From: Druceiella hillmani
Lineage: Eukaryota; Arthropoda; Insecta; Lepidoptera; Hepialidae
Assembly: GCA_039881145.1 (NCBI GenBank)
Contig: JAYKKI010000095.1
Coordinates: 2,273,001 to 2,337,000 of the forward strand
Direction of reading: 5' to 3'
Length of the DNA: 64,000 nucleotides
The notes beneath the pieces were generated by a model. That model was given only the letters and a program-made list of their open reading frames with translations. It was not told the origin of the DNA and searched no databases. Below, one piece after another: positions 47,848 to 59,999 of this stretch. The translations under genes were made by a program, and so were the position numbers. The stretch's first letter is position 1. The number at the start of each line of letters is the position of its first letter.

Positions 47848-48849
47848 AAATAAATATAATATATGTTTTAGACGATATCCACATTTTCAATTATATTCCA
47901 TAAGGCGCAACGTAAAGGACTGTGGGAAAATCAATTCACTAGATTGCCATCATGATGCAGTAGCTGAATCCGTAATTATGAAACTATTTTTCAATAAAAT
48001 TCAGCAGGGCGCAATCTATTATACAGTCGCAAAACGTTTGATTAATTATATATTGTTATACTTTATTTCAATTCTCTTTTTTTTAATAACCTACCTAAAC
48101 AAACCCAAATATGAACGAAGTCATGGATCTAACTAAGCGTGGATACAACAAGCCGACAAAGTCGTGGGTACAGCCAATTTTTACACAGAACTTTGCTTAT
48201 CCACATATTGACGTTCATCAATTGTAACTAAGACTATTTTAACTGGCCATATCTCGGGGGCCCTTCCTCTAAGTAATTTAATTTTTTTACATTAAATCCC
48301 TCATCATAATATAACATTTGAACATAACTGAATTAAACATTTTTGACCCGAAAAAAAATTATTCTTGGAGTCTCCCTATCGTTATACGCATGCGAAGAGA
48401 AATTAAGGGAGGAATAATCAAAATGGCTGTCTTGACAAAATGGCTGACTAAAATAATCTCGACTGTAAAATCGCACGCTACAAAATATAGCTCTCATGCT
48501 GGCATTATCCTTAATTCGAGTAATAACAAAAAGCGGCGTTAATCAATAAAGCTAATGCGAAAAGTGGAGCGGAAGACATCGTTTACGCGAACTTACATAT
48601 CCGAACAAACACGCATACATCAAGATTTGTACGACAAAATGAAGCGTAACAAAGCAGTTACTGCGACACATTTTGATCCCGGCAATTTGTCACACGTGTT
48701 CACATGATAACATACAGTCACGCGGCGGGATTAGCGCTGCCGCCTTTAATCGTGTGCACGCACACGTACGGAACGTTTTCCGGTTCTGGTCCGCGGAATC
48801 TTTGATATAAAGTGTGATATAGGAATAGCATAACACTAAAAAACTGTCA
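47848..48849. other. unassigned DNA with a GC-richer patch
   Basis: 48540-48800 is GC-richer and unique ('gcggcgggattagcgctgcc'), with no convincing frame. Frames at 47813-48136 and 48318-48542 show no domain. Confidence 0.4.
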
Positions 48850-49430
48850 CGCACAAGTAGAATTCCGTGCACATTTAGGTGCTTATAATTACTTATTATA
48901 AGTACCTAAATGGGTACGGAATAATATAATTATAAGTAATAATATTTAAGGGTACATAGTATTTTTAAATAAACTATTTACAAATTTTAATTTTTAACGA
49001 GGTAAATATATTGTACATCCTATATCATTCACAGGCGTAAAAAACAAACTAATTATAAAATTGTATAATTATTTTTTTTTTATTTTTTTCCCTTTTCTTT
49101 TATTATAATACCTCCCATTATGCTGACTTTCAACGGTTTCGAAAGTATCGAATGGACATTAATAATCAGTAAGACTATTACATGAGAAAAAATATATATA
49201 CATAGATATAAAGGGCCATATATTTTTGCTGCGTCAAGCAAAAACTTAAAATGTTTACCGCAATATAAGGCTATAAACCTCACTATACAATAAATTAAAA
49301 CATATAATTAAAACAATAAAAAATTCATTTTAACTTGATATCTCAAGGCGTTTTTGAGCAAACGCGCTTTACCAGACAAACGGACGGACAGACGCCATTT
49401 TTTATTTTGAGACACGGAAAACTAAATATA
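48850..49430 (+). repeat. dispersed element DR-A, near full length
   Basis: Head 'agaattccgtgcacatttag', tail 'acaaacggacggacagacgc' then 'gagacacggaaaactaa'. Near the head a 17-bp inverted repeat ('catttaggtgcttataa' / 'ttataagtacctaaatg') is unique to this copy. Confidence 0.68.
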
Positions 49431-50403
49431 AAAATTTCTTACGTACGAGAACTCGTACGACGAGAGTTTAGAACGCACTTATATATAATAGTAAAGATTG
49501 AATATATTTGGCGTTAATTTTATACAAATTTATTATTCACAATTAAATTAAACCACGTGATGTAGTATTGTTTCTACTTTATTTAAATCTTTTACGACCT
49601 AGGTTTCGTTAATTGTTCACGACCTAGGTTTCGTTGTATTACGACATCTTCTGGTGGGTTATTAGCCTGTGGGTAACCCACCTGAAGATGTTATGACACA
49701 ACGAAACCTAGGTCGTGGTAAAGAATTTAAAAAGAGTACAAATAATACTACATCACGTAGTTTCATTTATTTGCGGGAATGTAAAGGTTAAAGTCTATAT
49801 AGTATATCTATTAAACTATTTACAAATGTTTAACATTATTTTACAACATAAGGGACGGACAGACAACATTTTTTATTTTGAGAAATGAAAAACTAAATAT
49901 AAAAATCTCTTACGTACGAGAACTCGCACGACGAGAGTTTAGTACGCATTTATATGTAATAGAATGTAAAGGTTAAAGTCTGTATAGTATTTCTATTAAA
50001 CTATTTACAAATGTTTAACATTATTTTACAACATAAGGGACGGACAGACAACATTTTTTATTTTGTGAAATAAAAAACTAAATATAAAAATCTCTTACGT
50101 ACGAGAACTCGCACGACGAGAGTTTAGTACGCATTTATATGTAATAGAATGTAAAGGTTAAAGTCTGTATAGTATTTCTATTAAACTATTTACAAATGTT
50201 TAACATTATTTTACAACATAAGGGACGGACGGATGACATTTTTTATTTTGAGAAACAGAAAACTAAATATAAAAATCTCTTACGTACGAGAACTCGCACG
50301 ACGAGAGTTTAGTACGCATTTATATGTAATAGTATGTAAAGGTTAAAGTCTGTAAAGTATTTCTATTAAACTATTTACAAATGTTTAACATTATTTTACA
50401 ACA
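49350..50403 (+). repeat. 185-bp tandem array built from DR-A ends, interrupted by a MITE
   Basis: 'gtaaaggttaaagtc' recurs at 49781, 49966, 50151 and 50336, exactly 185 bp apart. Each unit joins a DR-A tail ('gggacggacagacaacattt') to a DR-A head ('tcgcacgacgagagtttagt'), so the unit is an internally deleted element in head-to-tail series. A first, more diverged unit precedes the MITE. Confidence 0.9.
49497..49780 (-). mobile_element. fold-back MITE, copy 3, inserted in the 185-bp array
   Basis: Same inverted arms as copies 1 and 2, in the opposite orientation ('attgaatatatttggcgtta' at left). 'gtaaag' at 49491-49496 and 49781-49786 may be the target duplication. The neighbouring array units show the site without the element. 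A 35-bp segment around 'gacctaggtttcgtt' is duplicated inside. Confidence 0.87.
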
Positions 50404-50429
50404 TAAAGCATATAAAGTCGTAATTTCTC

Positions 50430-50690
50430 AAAAACTGTGAAGTTTAGATTCATCATGAATTACCACATTTAAAAATCACATATGAATATTTCAAGCCTTA
50501 ACTATTGATTTATATATAATGCAAAATTTATATATAACATAAAGATTTATCAAGTTTCTACCTAAAGCCTTTTTTGAGAAAAATGGAGAAAAATGAGAAA
50601 GATATGCAAACAAACAGATAGACGTATACGTGAGTGATCAGGGTTCGTTTTTTTTCATTTTAAGGTAAGGAACCCTAAAAACCAATTAAT
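50430..50690 (+). repeat. dispersed element DR-A, 3' part
   Basis: Ends 'aaggtaaggaaccctaaaaa' after 'caaacagatagacgtatacg'. Confidence 0.6.
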
Positions 50691-51320
50691 TATAAGTGCA
50701 ACTAGCGTCACGACAGTTTCTTGTATAATTAGATAGTTTTAAAAGAGAAATATTTAACAGTAATTTTAGTAAATTATCTAGAAATATTAAATAATTTTGT
50801 AAGAATATAAATGTATTGCCTGATATGACTTTAAAAAGAAAAAAAAGTTTTTTCCTATACGATTTGATGTATTAAAATGAAACATATCTGTCATTGTTCT
50901 ACAATTACGTATGGATTTTTTCAAATTTGTATCTCATATTCTTTAGACGGTATGGTCACTCAATTCTCACATGTTTTCGAGCCCCACAAACTCAATATAC
51001 AACTGGAAAATTAAAAAAAGATTCTTCAACTCTCCATAAAATTCTCTTTCCATCTATGTATCCCATGAATATGTTGGAAATCCTTTTCCACACAACCTCC
51101 GAGTACAGAATAAATTGATTCTGGCGTTGAGTTATACTTTTACATAATTAGTGCAAATTTCATGATTATAACTTACATGTTTATAACTTACAGCTTAAAA
51201 GCTAGGGTTAGTTGGAAACGGTTTTTTTTTTAAACGTGTGTTGTATTTCGTGCGCACGTAAAACGGTGAAGTATTTGCGTGATTGACGTTAATTTTTTTT
51301 AACTGTAAACTGTAAACACT
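50691..51320. other. AT-rich DNA, no gene seen
   Basis: The 74-codon frame at 50894-51118 shows no motif. Confidence 0.5.
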
Positions 51321-51334
51321 CACACACACGCATG

Positions 51335-51383
<49 letters not shown>
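51321..51383. repeat. (CA)n(TA)n microsatellite
   Basis: Short CA run, spacer, then about 23 TA units. Confidence 0.96.
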
Positions 51384-51388
<5 letters not shown>

Positions 51389-51995
51389 CACTAGTATAAA
51401 CACTTGATAATTTCAGACAAGAAAAGCTTTTAGGGCATCGCGGAGATAGTAGGTTGATTTTTACCAGTAGCAATATATGTTACAAAGTACATCTGGTCTT
51501 CTCCAGTTTTTGCTATCAAACAGACATAACACACTAGAGGAATCGTTATTAACACCTATTGCCTACTTGTAATCAATACGACACGCTTAAGAACCGATTA
51601 GGTAGTAGATAGAACCGTTACCAACTTTGCTGTTCATCGAAATCGTCAAATTATTCTTATGGACATTAAAATTTTACCTGTCTCATTTGTTGTAAATCAG
51701 AAAAACATCTCAATAAAATTTCTATTAATGCAATAACTGCAACAATGTAATTATAATTGCTAATGTAATAATAAGTAGACCTTTGCAAATTGAAATATGA
51801 AAAAAAACGAGTGTACTTTAGACCACACGACTGAAGTAAAAGTTCAAATTCACAAAATATGAACTTTAAAATGAATTTACAATTTTATTCACTTTAAACG
51901 GAGAATATTTAACGTATCGAACAAAATAATAATTTATAAAATTGTTCAAGAACGAAATAATCAAAAAATCACCGTTCGCGTAACGCTAGCAAACT

Positions 51996-51999
<4 letters not shown>
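51384..51999. other. AT-rich DNA, no gene seen
   Basis: Nothing recognised. Confidence 0.5.
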
Positions 52000-52047
<48 letters not shown>

Positions 52048-52071
52048 TATATATGTATGTATATATATATA
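52000..52071. repeat. (TA)n microsatellite, interrupted
   Basis: TA runs broken by GATA and GTATGTA. Confidence 0.96.
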
Positions 52072-52084
52072 TTTCATGCACTGA

Positions 52085-52320
52085 CTATGGGAGGAAGAGA
52101 GAAAGAAAATGTGCGCTCGCACTGCTCTCTCTTGCTCCTACAGTGTGATACAAACAATAGGCTTGCACTGTGTCTTAGATACCTATACGAAACATAACTG
52201 GTTATGAGAGAAAGAGAGAAAGAAAATGTGTGCTCACACCTCTCTCTCTCTCTTGTCCCTACAGTAATATACGAAACGTAACTCTCTCTCTCTTTCTGTC
52301 TTCACTAACTTATATCTCTC
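52085..52320. repeat. duplicated GA/CT fold-back units
   Basis: Two diverged copies (about 52085-52195 and 52196-52285) each hold a purine arm 'agagagaaagaaaatgtg', a short loop and a pyrimidine arm of CT repeats, then 'ctacagt' and 'cgaaac.taac'. GTGTG/CACAC extends the stem in the second copy. Confidence 0.8.
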
Positions 52321-53109
52321 TCTTAACTTCCGTTCGCCTCACCCGATCACACTTTTCGTAACGCTCTCGTCACGCATTCGCTAGCTTACTCCCCAAGTCA
52401 AGCGTGCGTAAAGAAGTTTTACTTCAAAAATTTTAAGTTATTTCGTGGATTACGAAGTGTGGCTTCATCTAATTTAATACCGACTTAACCATATATATCA
52501 TTTAGAATAAATCGTAAGTTTGTGTTCAATGCGAGTTTTGTTCTTTTATCTGTAGGCGTAAATTGAAGAATTCTTTAAAGTTCTACTACCACTTGCTGAA
52601 CCCCGGAAGAATTTTCTATTAAGGATGTATAATATTTACTATAATTATGGGTTATTTTTTTTTTGCGAAAGCATGCATAGACGAATTGCTGTGATTTTCA
52701 GAAAAATATAATTTATATCAAAAACGTAACTTTAAACTATTCTAAAGTCATAGCACCACCTTACCATTAAATAACCAATAACTACTTATACAGAAGGGTC
52801 ATTTTAGTAAAATATCTTTTTTTAATTTTAAAAACTAAACGTCAAGGAAAATGCTATGGTTACCTTGAGGACTACACTTAAATTATGACTAAAATCCTAA
52901 CCTAACTTGGTTACAGCAATGTATGTATTACCTGCCTCTTAAGATATTAATCCGAATAACATATTATAAAAATCTCTTTGTAACTTGTCAATTTATTCCA
53001 AAAGTATATTTGGCTATATACATTAGCTATTTTATTCAAAATACAAACGAAACAGAACTAAAGAAAAGTTCATATATTGAAGTTGATATTTTCATAATTT
53101 AGTTCTATT
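52321..53109. other. AT-rich DNA, no gene seen
   Basis: Nothing recognised. Confidence 0.5.
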
Positions 53110-53340
53110 TTAAACTACTAAGCTAAAACGACCACAGCATATTTCGAAGACTCGACAGAACTTATCTGGAGAACAACACGCGTTCGTAAACCGAAGTCAA
53201 TCTGCGCCTCCGAGACGTCAAGTGCCGCCCCCGGCCTTGCGAGATTAGGCCTGAACAAATTTGGCAAAGACAACAAGCGTCTTAGGCAGACCGTATCTCG
53301 CGCGTCCATCTTTCATTCTTTGCAAGCGACACATGCAAAT
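53110..53340. other. GC-richer non-repetitive island
   Basis: A 63-codon ATG frame on the minus strand (53309-53118) is arginine/leucine-rich with no domain. CpG-rich unique DNA; could be an exon or regulatory. Neither is shown. Confidence 0.25.
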
Positions 53341-55059
53341 ATAGGCTCGGCTGTTTTGGTTTAAAGTTTAAATTTGCGTCCTTCAGAACCCTTCGTTAGA
53401 TTACGTATACTTTACATGTGCGAAGGATCTAAGGTCGCATTAAGTACTGCTATAAATATTACGAAGTAACTTGATCTGAATTTTTACATAGGCTGCCAAA
53501 ATTACAAATCAGAAATTAGCGAAGCGATTAAACAAGTTTCATTGAATAATATGTGATGACATTTTTTCTATAAAAGATAGACATGAGCTGAAAAATGATA
53601 GTGGCATTGCATTAACTTTTTTAGACCGTTCTTTGTATAATCACTCACGGGTTGGTCTCTCCGAAATTCTTAAAATTTAATATCACTGATAGTAAGCTGA
53701 TAACTTCGACATTAGTCAAGAAGGTAAAAATAATATATATTTTTCAAAAATAGTTTTGAAAAGGTTTGAATAACAATTTATTTTAATTCTTCATTGACGC
53801 GTAATGTAATGAAATATTATATCCTCCAAAATAAAACAAATATGTGAAAAAACGTACTATACAAATTTCTTTAATATTTTAAAATATGTTGATGCCTATG
53901 AAATATATCGAAATTTGATGTGCACATGTTCATATAAAACATAGTATTTTTGTATTTAAAGTCACTATGGAAATACTATGATTTCAAATGCTCAAACGAA
54001 GACAGAAAGCTGGAATTGCGAACAGCATATTTCTTATATTAAATGCTTTAATAATATTATTGTAAATGATCAAAACTGAATAAAATGTGTGACCCATTAA
54101 AAGCAGCATTTATTATATCCTCCAAAATGCCTGAGTTGATATCCTCCAAATGCCAACATGCCCACTAATAATGTATTCATGTATAAGTCTTTTAAAGTAA
54201 AATTGAGGTTTCTTCTATCATTTTCAATTTGTAAAACATTAAGAAACTGGAAAAACTATGTTGTATACTAGTACTTGATTAAAACTGTGAAATTAAATTA
54301 TTTTAATTAACTTACATGAACTATTTTAGGAGACATAAGCAATTTTGAAAATCTACTTCCTGTATGTGTCAGAACACACTTGACCGCTTTTTTAAATAAT
54401 ATTATTTACCAGTCATTTATTAACATTCTCAATAATTTAGTTTATTTATTCCATGCATCTAATTTAATGTAGATCTTACATCGTAAAAACGCTTACGATA
54501 AACGTTTTTGTAAGTGTCATTATTTTGTAAAATCCTTTCAAACATTAAAGTTTATTTTCATTAACACGAAAATATATTTATTTTATAACAGAAAACCAAT
54601 CAAAACAAAAAATCTTTAATAACTATTAACCGTTAACTTGTCAGTCGTCAATATTTTCATTAGTTATTTTATTCTAATTGTAAACACTTTTATCTGACAA
54701 AGTTCACTTCCAATATCTTTCTGTTTAATTCCGAAAGCTTTATGATAATGACATAAGCTATTTTTGTGCTGAATTCTAGAAAACAAAGAAATAAACAAAC
54801 AAAACTTGTTTCCTCTTTAGCTGGGCCCTGGTCTTCTCAAGGAACTTCTTCCATAGTAACTTGCTCTTCGCTGTGGTCTTCCATTTTTTATGCAAACATT
54901 GTCTAAATTCTTTTCAAGGCAGTCAGTCTACATCATTCTGAGTCTCCTGCTCAATTTGGAGCATGTCGGATTGGCCAAAAATATTTTTTTATGTTTATAT
55001 TTTCATGCGTTCGAATTATTATTCGTTATTTTTAAACTTATTTTCTCATTGGATGCTCT
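53341..55059. other. AT-rich DNA, no gene seen
   Basis: 'atatcctccaaaat' occurs at 53819, 54115 and in part at 54139. No gene recognised. The 88-codon frame at 54890-55156 runs into the following array. Confidence 0.5.
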
Positions 55060-55730
55060 GTATCGCCTATATAGTTTAAGATTTATTGAATCTGCCGTGT
55101 GCTATTTATCTGGATATCACCAAAGATACTTCTCAAAATCTGTGTCGTCTTCATAGTTTAAGATTTGATTTACTATACCGTGTGCTATTCATCTGGATAT
55201 CACCAAAGATGCTTCTCAGAATCTGTATCGTCTCATAGTTTATGATTTGATTTATACTACCGTATGCTATTCATCTGGATATCACAAAAGATACTTCTCA
55301 GAATCTGTATCGTCTTCATAGTTTAAGATTTGATTTACTATACCGTGTGCTATTCATCTGGACATCCCAAAGATACTTCTCAGAATCTGTATCATCTCAT
55401 AGTTTAAGATTTGATTTATACTACCGTATGCTATTCATCTGAATATCACCAAAGATACTTCTCAGAATCTGTATCGTCTTCATAGTTTAAGATTTGATTT
55501 ACTATACCGTGTGTTATTCATCTGGATATCACCAAAGATACTTCTCAGAATCTGTATCATCTCATAGTTTAAGATTTGATTTATACTACCGTGTGCTATT
55601 CATCTGGATATCACCAAAAATACTTCTCAGAATCTGTATCGCCTATGTAGTTTAAGTTTTAATTTACTCTACCGTGTGCTATTTATCTGGAAATCACCAA
55701 GGATATTTCTCAGAATTTGATTCAAAACTT
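55060..55730. repeat. 82/83-bp tandem array, 8 copies, alternating two monomer types
   Basis: The 'gctatt.atctgg' marker falls at 55101, 55184, 55266, 55349, 55430, 55513, 55595 and 55678. Inner copies alternate between 'gtcttcatag...tttactatacc' and 'tctcatag...tttatactacc', giving a dimer of about 165 bp. The outer copies carry 'cgcctatatag' or 'cgcctatgtag'. Confidence 0.96.
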
Positions 55731-56939
55731 CAAGATTTTTCTAATTTTTTTGGATTAATTTTTGGAGCATCTGTTGGCGGCAGAAATTCTTTGTTGTGTT
55801 TCCAGTGTAATGTCGTTATTTGGATTGCCTTTAGAGCACTAATAAATGCAATTATGACTTTTTAAAAACTATACGAGTCTATTTGCAGAAATTTATCGAC
55901 TGCGATAAATTTAGATTAAAGTAAATATTTAGTTTTATTTTGATTTTATGTAAGTTCATTCTCCTTGAATTAATCACATTGAAATAATTATGCCACAGAT
56001 TTTTTTCTCAGTACCTCTAAAACCAAAAAGGTGAGTTTCAAAACGTTTGAACTTTTTGCAATTTTATCTACATCATCACTACATGCTAAAATTTGGACTA
56101 AGTTATTAAAGATAGGTTCTCATGAGTTAAGTTTTGAATCTCTAATTATTTGTTTGGTACAATATTGAAAGCACACGTAAAAGTGTATCTCCTTGCCTAA
56201 CAACATTTTTTTTATTTCAGTGGCTTATAATTATTAAATAAATTTAAAAAATAATGCTCTGAATACAGACTAAAACTTTATTTCACCTAGTGTAATTCCA
56301 AAACTTGCTAAGTTTTTGTATAAACGGAATATTAATTTTTATGATAAAACAACGAATAAAATGTTTCTAAACAAAATCAATTTGAAAATATTAATAAAAT
56401 ATTTAGAACTACGTAAAGCATATTAATAAAATTTATACACATGATAGCGAATCGTGTATTCTACAAAGATATACTTTGTTCAAATCATGATAAACATGGT
56501 TGATTTAAATATTTAAAAGATACTTGTGTTAAACATTTGATAAATACAATGGATAGTGGTAAATAACGAGAATTATTGTGTGAAAAACTGCGTCAACCTG
56601 GTTCTTCAGTGATAAATTTTACGTCGAAGATGAACGAAGAGTGACATGTTAGCATAAAGTTATACTTTTAATTACTTGAATATAAGCGACGGAGACAAGT
56701 GGATAGCACCAGTATTATTTTACGAATATTATTAATATAAAATAGTGTAATAATATATAAGATAGAATATATGAGATAGACATATAAAAAAAATAATTTT
56801 ACTAGCTTGTTTTACGGAAATACTAGCACTTTCTACATATAAAGAAAATTCAAAAAGAAATCACGACATGAGATAAAATACCCCGTAAAATATCGACTTC
56901 TAAATTCGCCAAATATAAAGAAGAATTTATTCGACATAA
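55731..56939. other. AT-rich DNA, no gene seen
   Basis: Nothing recognised. Confidence 0.5.
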
Positions 56940-57620
56940 AAGCCCTACACTACATGAACCGCAAAGGCGTCGATATTAATTCACCGCCGAGTCGCAACAC
57001 GGCGGCAACACGGAAATTTTATTATCGCACAAAAAAGCTACCCCAACGCGGGACCGCCCACCCCGCGCGCTCGAAATGACAACTCAGCTTTCTCATCAAA
57101 CGCTCGTCGGGAGAAATTCTGAACTTCGCGCAAATATTATTTGGGCCAACTTCCTCAAAGTGAAATTTAATTAAGGATTCTACAACTTTGCTGTCAATTA
57201 ATCAAAGGATACGCAAGCAAATTGAGCGGTTAATTCGCGGAGGCCCGGCGATGTCATCATAATTAATGACGATTTCCAATGAAGTAGGTAAATGCGGGCG
57301 GGGGTGTAAATTTTGTACATGTTGTTATATAACTTAGATTTGATCCGATTTTAATGATAAAAAATTAACTGAAACGGCTTCTCGACAAATTCGATATTAA
57401 TTGATTTTCGAAAATTGTCATAACTGTCAGTGAAGTAATTAAGACTTGCACGAACACGAGCTGAAACTTACGAGAGGTACTTACGCGGCAATTACTATCG
57501 AGCGAGATTAATTTGGAGGAGTCCAATTAGATGTTGGCATTGAATTTAATTATATCATCTCGTACAACTCTCGAGTACGACTCGTTAACGCCGTCATTAC
57601 TTTGAAAGCTTTCTATGTTC
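56940..57620. other. large GC-richer unique island, possible regulatory element
   Basis: About 680 bp of non-repetitive DNA much richer in GC than the flanks. Stops occur in all frames. It has several homeodomain-type cores ('catcataattaatgacg', 'tcaattaatcaaagg', 'tggcattgaatttaatta') and CpG-rich stretches ('caccccgcgcgctcg'). It is the strongest conserved-non-coding candidate with the one at the window end. Confidence 0.35.
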
Positions 57621-59489
57621 GACAGAATTACTTTCTTTTATTTTGTACACCCTATTTTTCAACTAAAAACGTAAGATTACTACAGAATTTTCAGTAGGCA
57701 CTGGAAAGGCCATATCTGTGACATATGAAAAGAATGCGACAAGAAAGTATTTCTATTTATTCTCAACATGAAATATTTAACTTAAGTTTCAAAATAATAT
57801 GTAAGTTTTAACGGATATCGTATATATTCTACTGTCTTACATTTTCTATAGTTTTCCATACCAAAATGGTAAAAATGGAACAATTATGTCACAGAAATTT
57901 TTCTCAGTGATCATGCTAATATGAAAATTAAAGGTTTGTAATTTTCTATATATTTAAAGTAACACCTGATATTTAATAGCTGTCATCCAAAACGTCAGTT
58001 TTATTTCGCGGTTGTAACTTACAATGATGTATAACGTCAATAAACTTTTTAAACGTCAAACTATGTATATGAACTATATACAATATAAGACCGCTGGAAA
58101 ATAATGCGTTTATTTGTCTTTCTCGACAGTATTGATTGAAATAACTTACTACACCTGGGGTTTTCGTGGAGAATGAACAGACGACAAAAAAGATTCCAAT
58201 CATTTTCTGAGCTCCAAATAAAAACTTGTTAAAACACAAGTTCAAAAATATTTCATATATTTTTTGTTTCATTTGGCATGTCAATTTTTCGCAACAATTT
58301 TCAAAAAAATTATCTTAATACACCTGTCAAAAATATAAAAATTTTCTTCAAATACCTAATATACTTTTTATTAATAGCAATTAGTTATGTAAATATAAAT
58401 GCAACAAAATTGCTAATTATAGCGAGATAATAATAACAGATATAAACAAAAATTAAACATGCAAGAGGTATTAGATATGCAAATTATATATACAACCATC
58501 AAGATTATACATCCGTGGTTATCCGCTGGTTCCTTGACAAGGAACAGATCAGATGCGAAAGGTACTGTGTAATCACCGAAATTTTATTCAGTATCAGATT
58601 TTGTTTATTGTTATTTGTTACTTAAATTGTTTTTCTCCAAAATAACATAGTATGGGTGCGCACATGTAAACACCTATAGCCTTTTAATTAGACCAGTTAA
58701 ATTAATACAGACATCCTTGGTACCATCCTTACGGCTAGCTGGGCAATATCCAGACGAATCACTATTAACCTGTCAACACCCTATACATTATTTAATCTTT
58801 GTTAATAAAAAAGAATACATATTAAATTATTATTACGTTAAAAAAGGTTGCGGGCGATTGTCACAGACTTCACGTACACTTCAATGTGTCTTCACAACAC
58901 TCACTGGTTTTTGATATAAGTTGAAATATTTTTTTTTATCGCTAACTATTTGTAAAGGTAGTATCATTATAAAAATATAAGTCGGAAGTACCCCACACTT
59001 TTTTTACATTAAAACTAATTTTTCGTTATCAAAAGGGTGTCTCCCTTTTTGCTCTTGACCCAAATTTTTATATTTAAAAGTTATTTCTTACTTCTTAGTT
59101 AATTTTGCTTATAAAACTTCATTTTTTTAGTTTAAAATTATCGCTGTAGACTACATCACTTTATTTTTCAATAATTTCAAATAGCAGTAATTATAATTAA
59201 AATAATATAAATTCCAAAAATTGGGTAAAAGTAGAATTGCTCGTGATGAGAATTGTTTTTAAGTTCACATATCTTTCCGCTGTAGTTTATTTTTCTTCAC
59301 GAAGGAGAAACATTTTGTCAAATCGACTGACGTTAATATGTGACTATATGTGACGTGCGTTAGCTTAGAAATATTATATCAAAAATTTACAAACTTTCTG
59401 CACTCGAAGTATAGGCGTATACCAACGAAATAATCTACGGGATTTTTAGCTCCATCATCAAAACTCATTAATTTAGATCTAAATCCTAT
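57621..59489. other. AT-rich DNA, no gene seen
   Basis: The 103-codon minus-strand frame at 57973-58284 has no domain, and its codon choice follows local AT bias. Confidence 0.5.
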
Positions 59490-59591
59490 TAACTGTCAAA
59501 GACAGATGAAGGCCAAAATCACTAGCGCGGATGGGAGTAACGGTAAACGTCCCTGCCATTAAAGCGGACGAGTTATAAAAAGGGTGAAACT

Positions 59592-59651
59592 AAAGATATT
59601 GGAAGACGCGCACGGTTCACAGAGTGGTTGCGCGCATCTACCAATATCTTT
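59592..59651 (+). ncRNA. candidate miRNA-like hairpin
   Basis: The left arm 'aaagatattggaagacgcgc' pairs with the right arm 'gcgcgcatctaccaatatct' plus 'tt'. There are 11 perfect pairs at the base, then one mismatch, a one-base bulge and a GC-rich top. The loop is about 16 nt ('cggttcacagagtggt'). Length, loop and small mismatches suit an insect pre-miRNA. The host patch (59500-59660) is GC-richer and unique, with 'tataaaaag' at 59574-59582. I do not recognise a known miRNA seed. It could also be a degenerate palindrome. Confidence 0.45.
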
Positions 59652-59999
59652 GGGGGAAACGCATATTATACATGTATTGCTTCGAAAATTATAGCTTTCA
59701 GTATGTCAATTCGATGAAGGAAATTAAAATCATAGGTTTCCTTTTTTTCTTATTTAGGTTTATTGACCCGAGTAATTTCTTATAATAACTTATTACAAAT
59801 AGCGATTTCAATTTCATATCGGATCCGACCACATTTGACGCTTTAAGTGCTCTATAAAGCTGTGACAAAGAATCTGTTATTTATACAGGCAGGGTATCCT
59901 GTGCGTCAAACTGATTAAAAAATGTTAAAGAATTCAATGAAAATTCTCAATTCTTTCTTAAAAAATCACCATCAAAGTTGCGATGTAAAAAAATTACAC
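59652..59999. other. AT-rich DNA, no gene seen
   Basis: Nothing recognised. Confidence 0.5.

Noticed and set aside
52085..52320. Promoter GAGA-factor cluster
   Set aside because: GA and CT runs are explained by duplicated fold-back units; no core promoter or transcript frame follows.
57973..58284. 103-codon minus-strand frame
   Set aside because: No recognisable domain and AT-biased codons; length is within chance for 64 kb of six-frame sequence.
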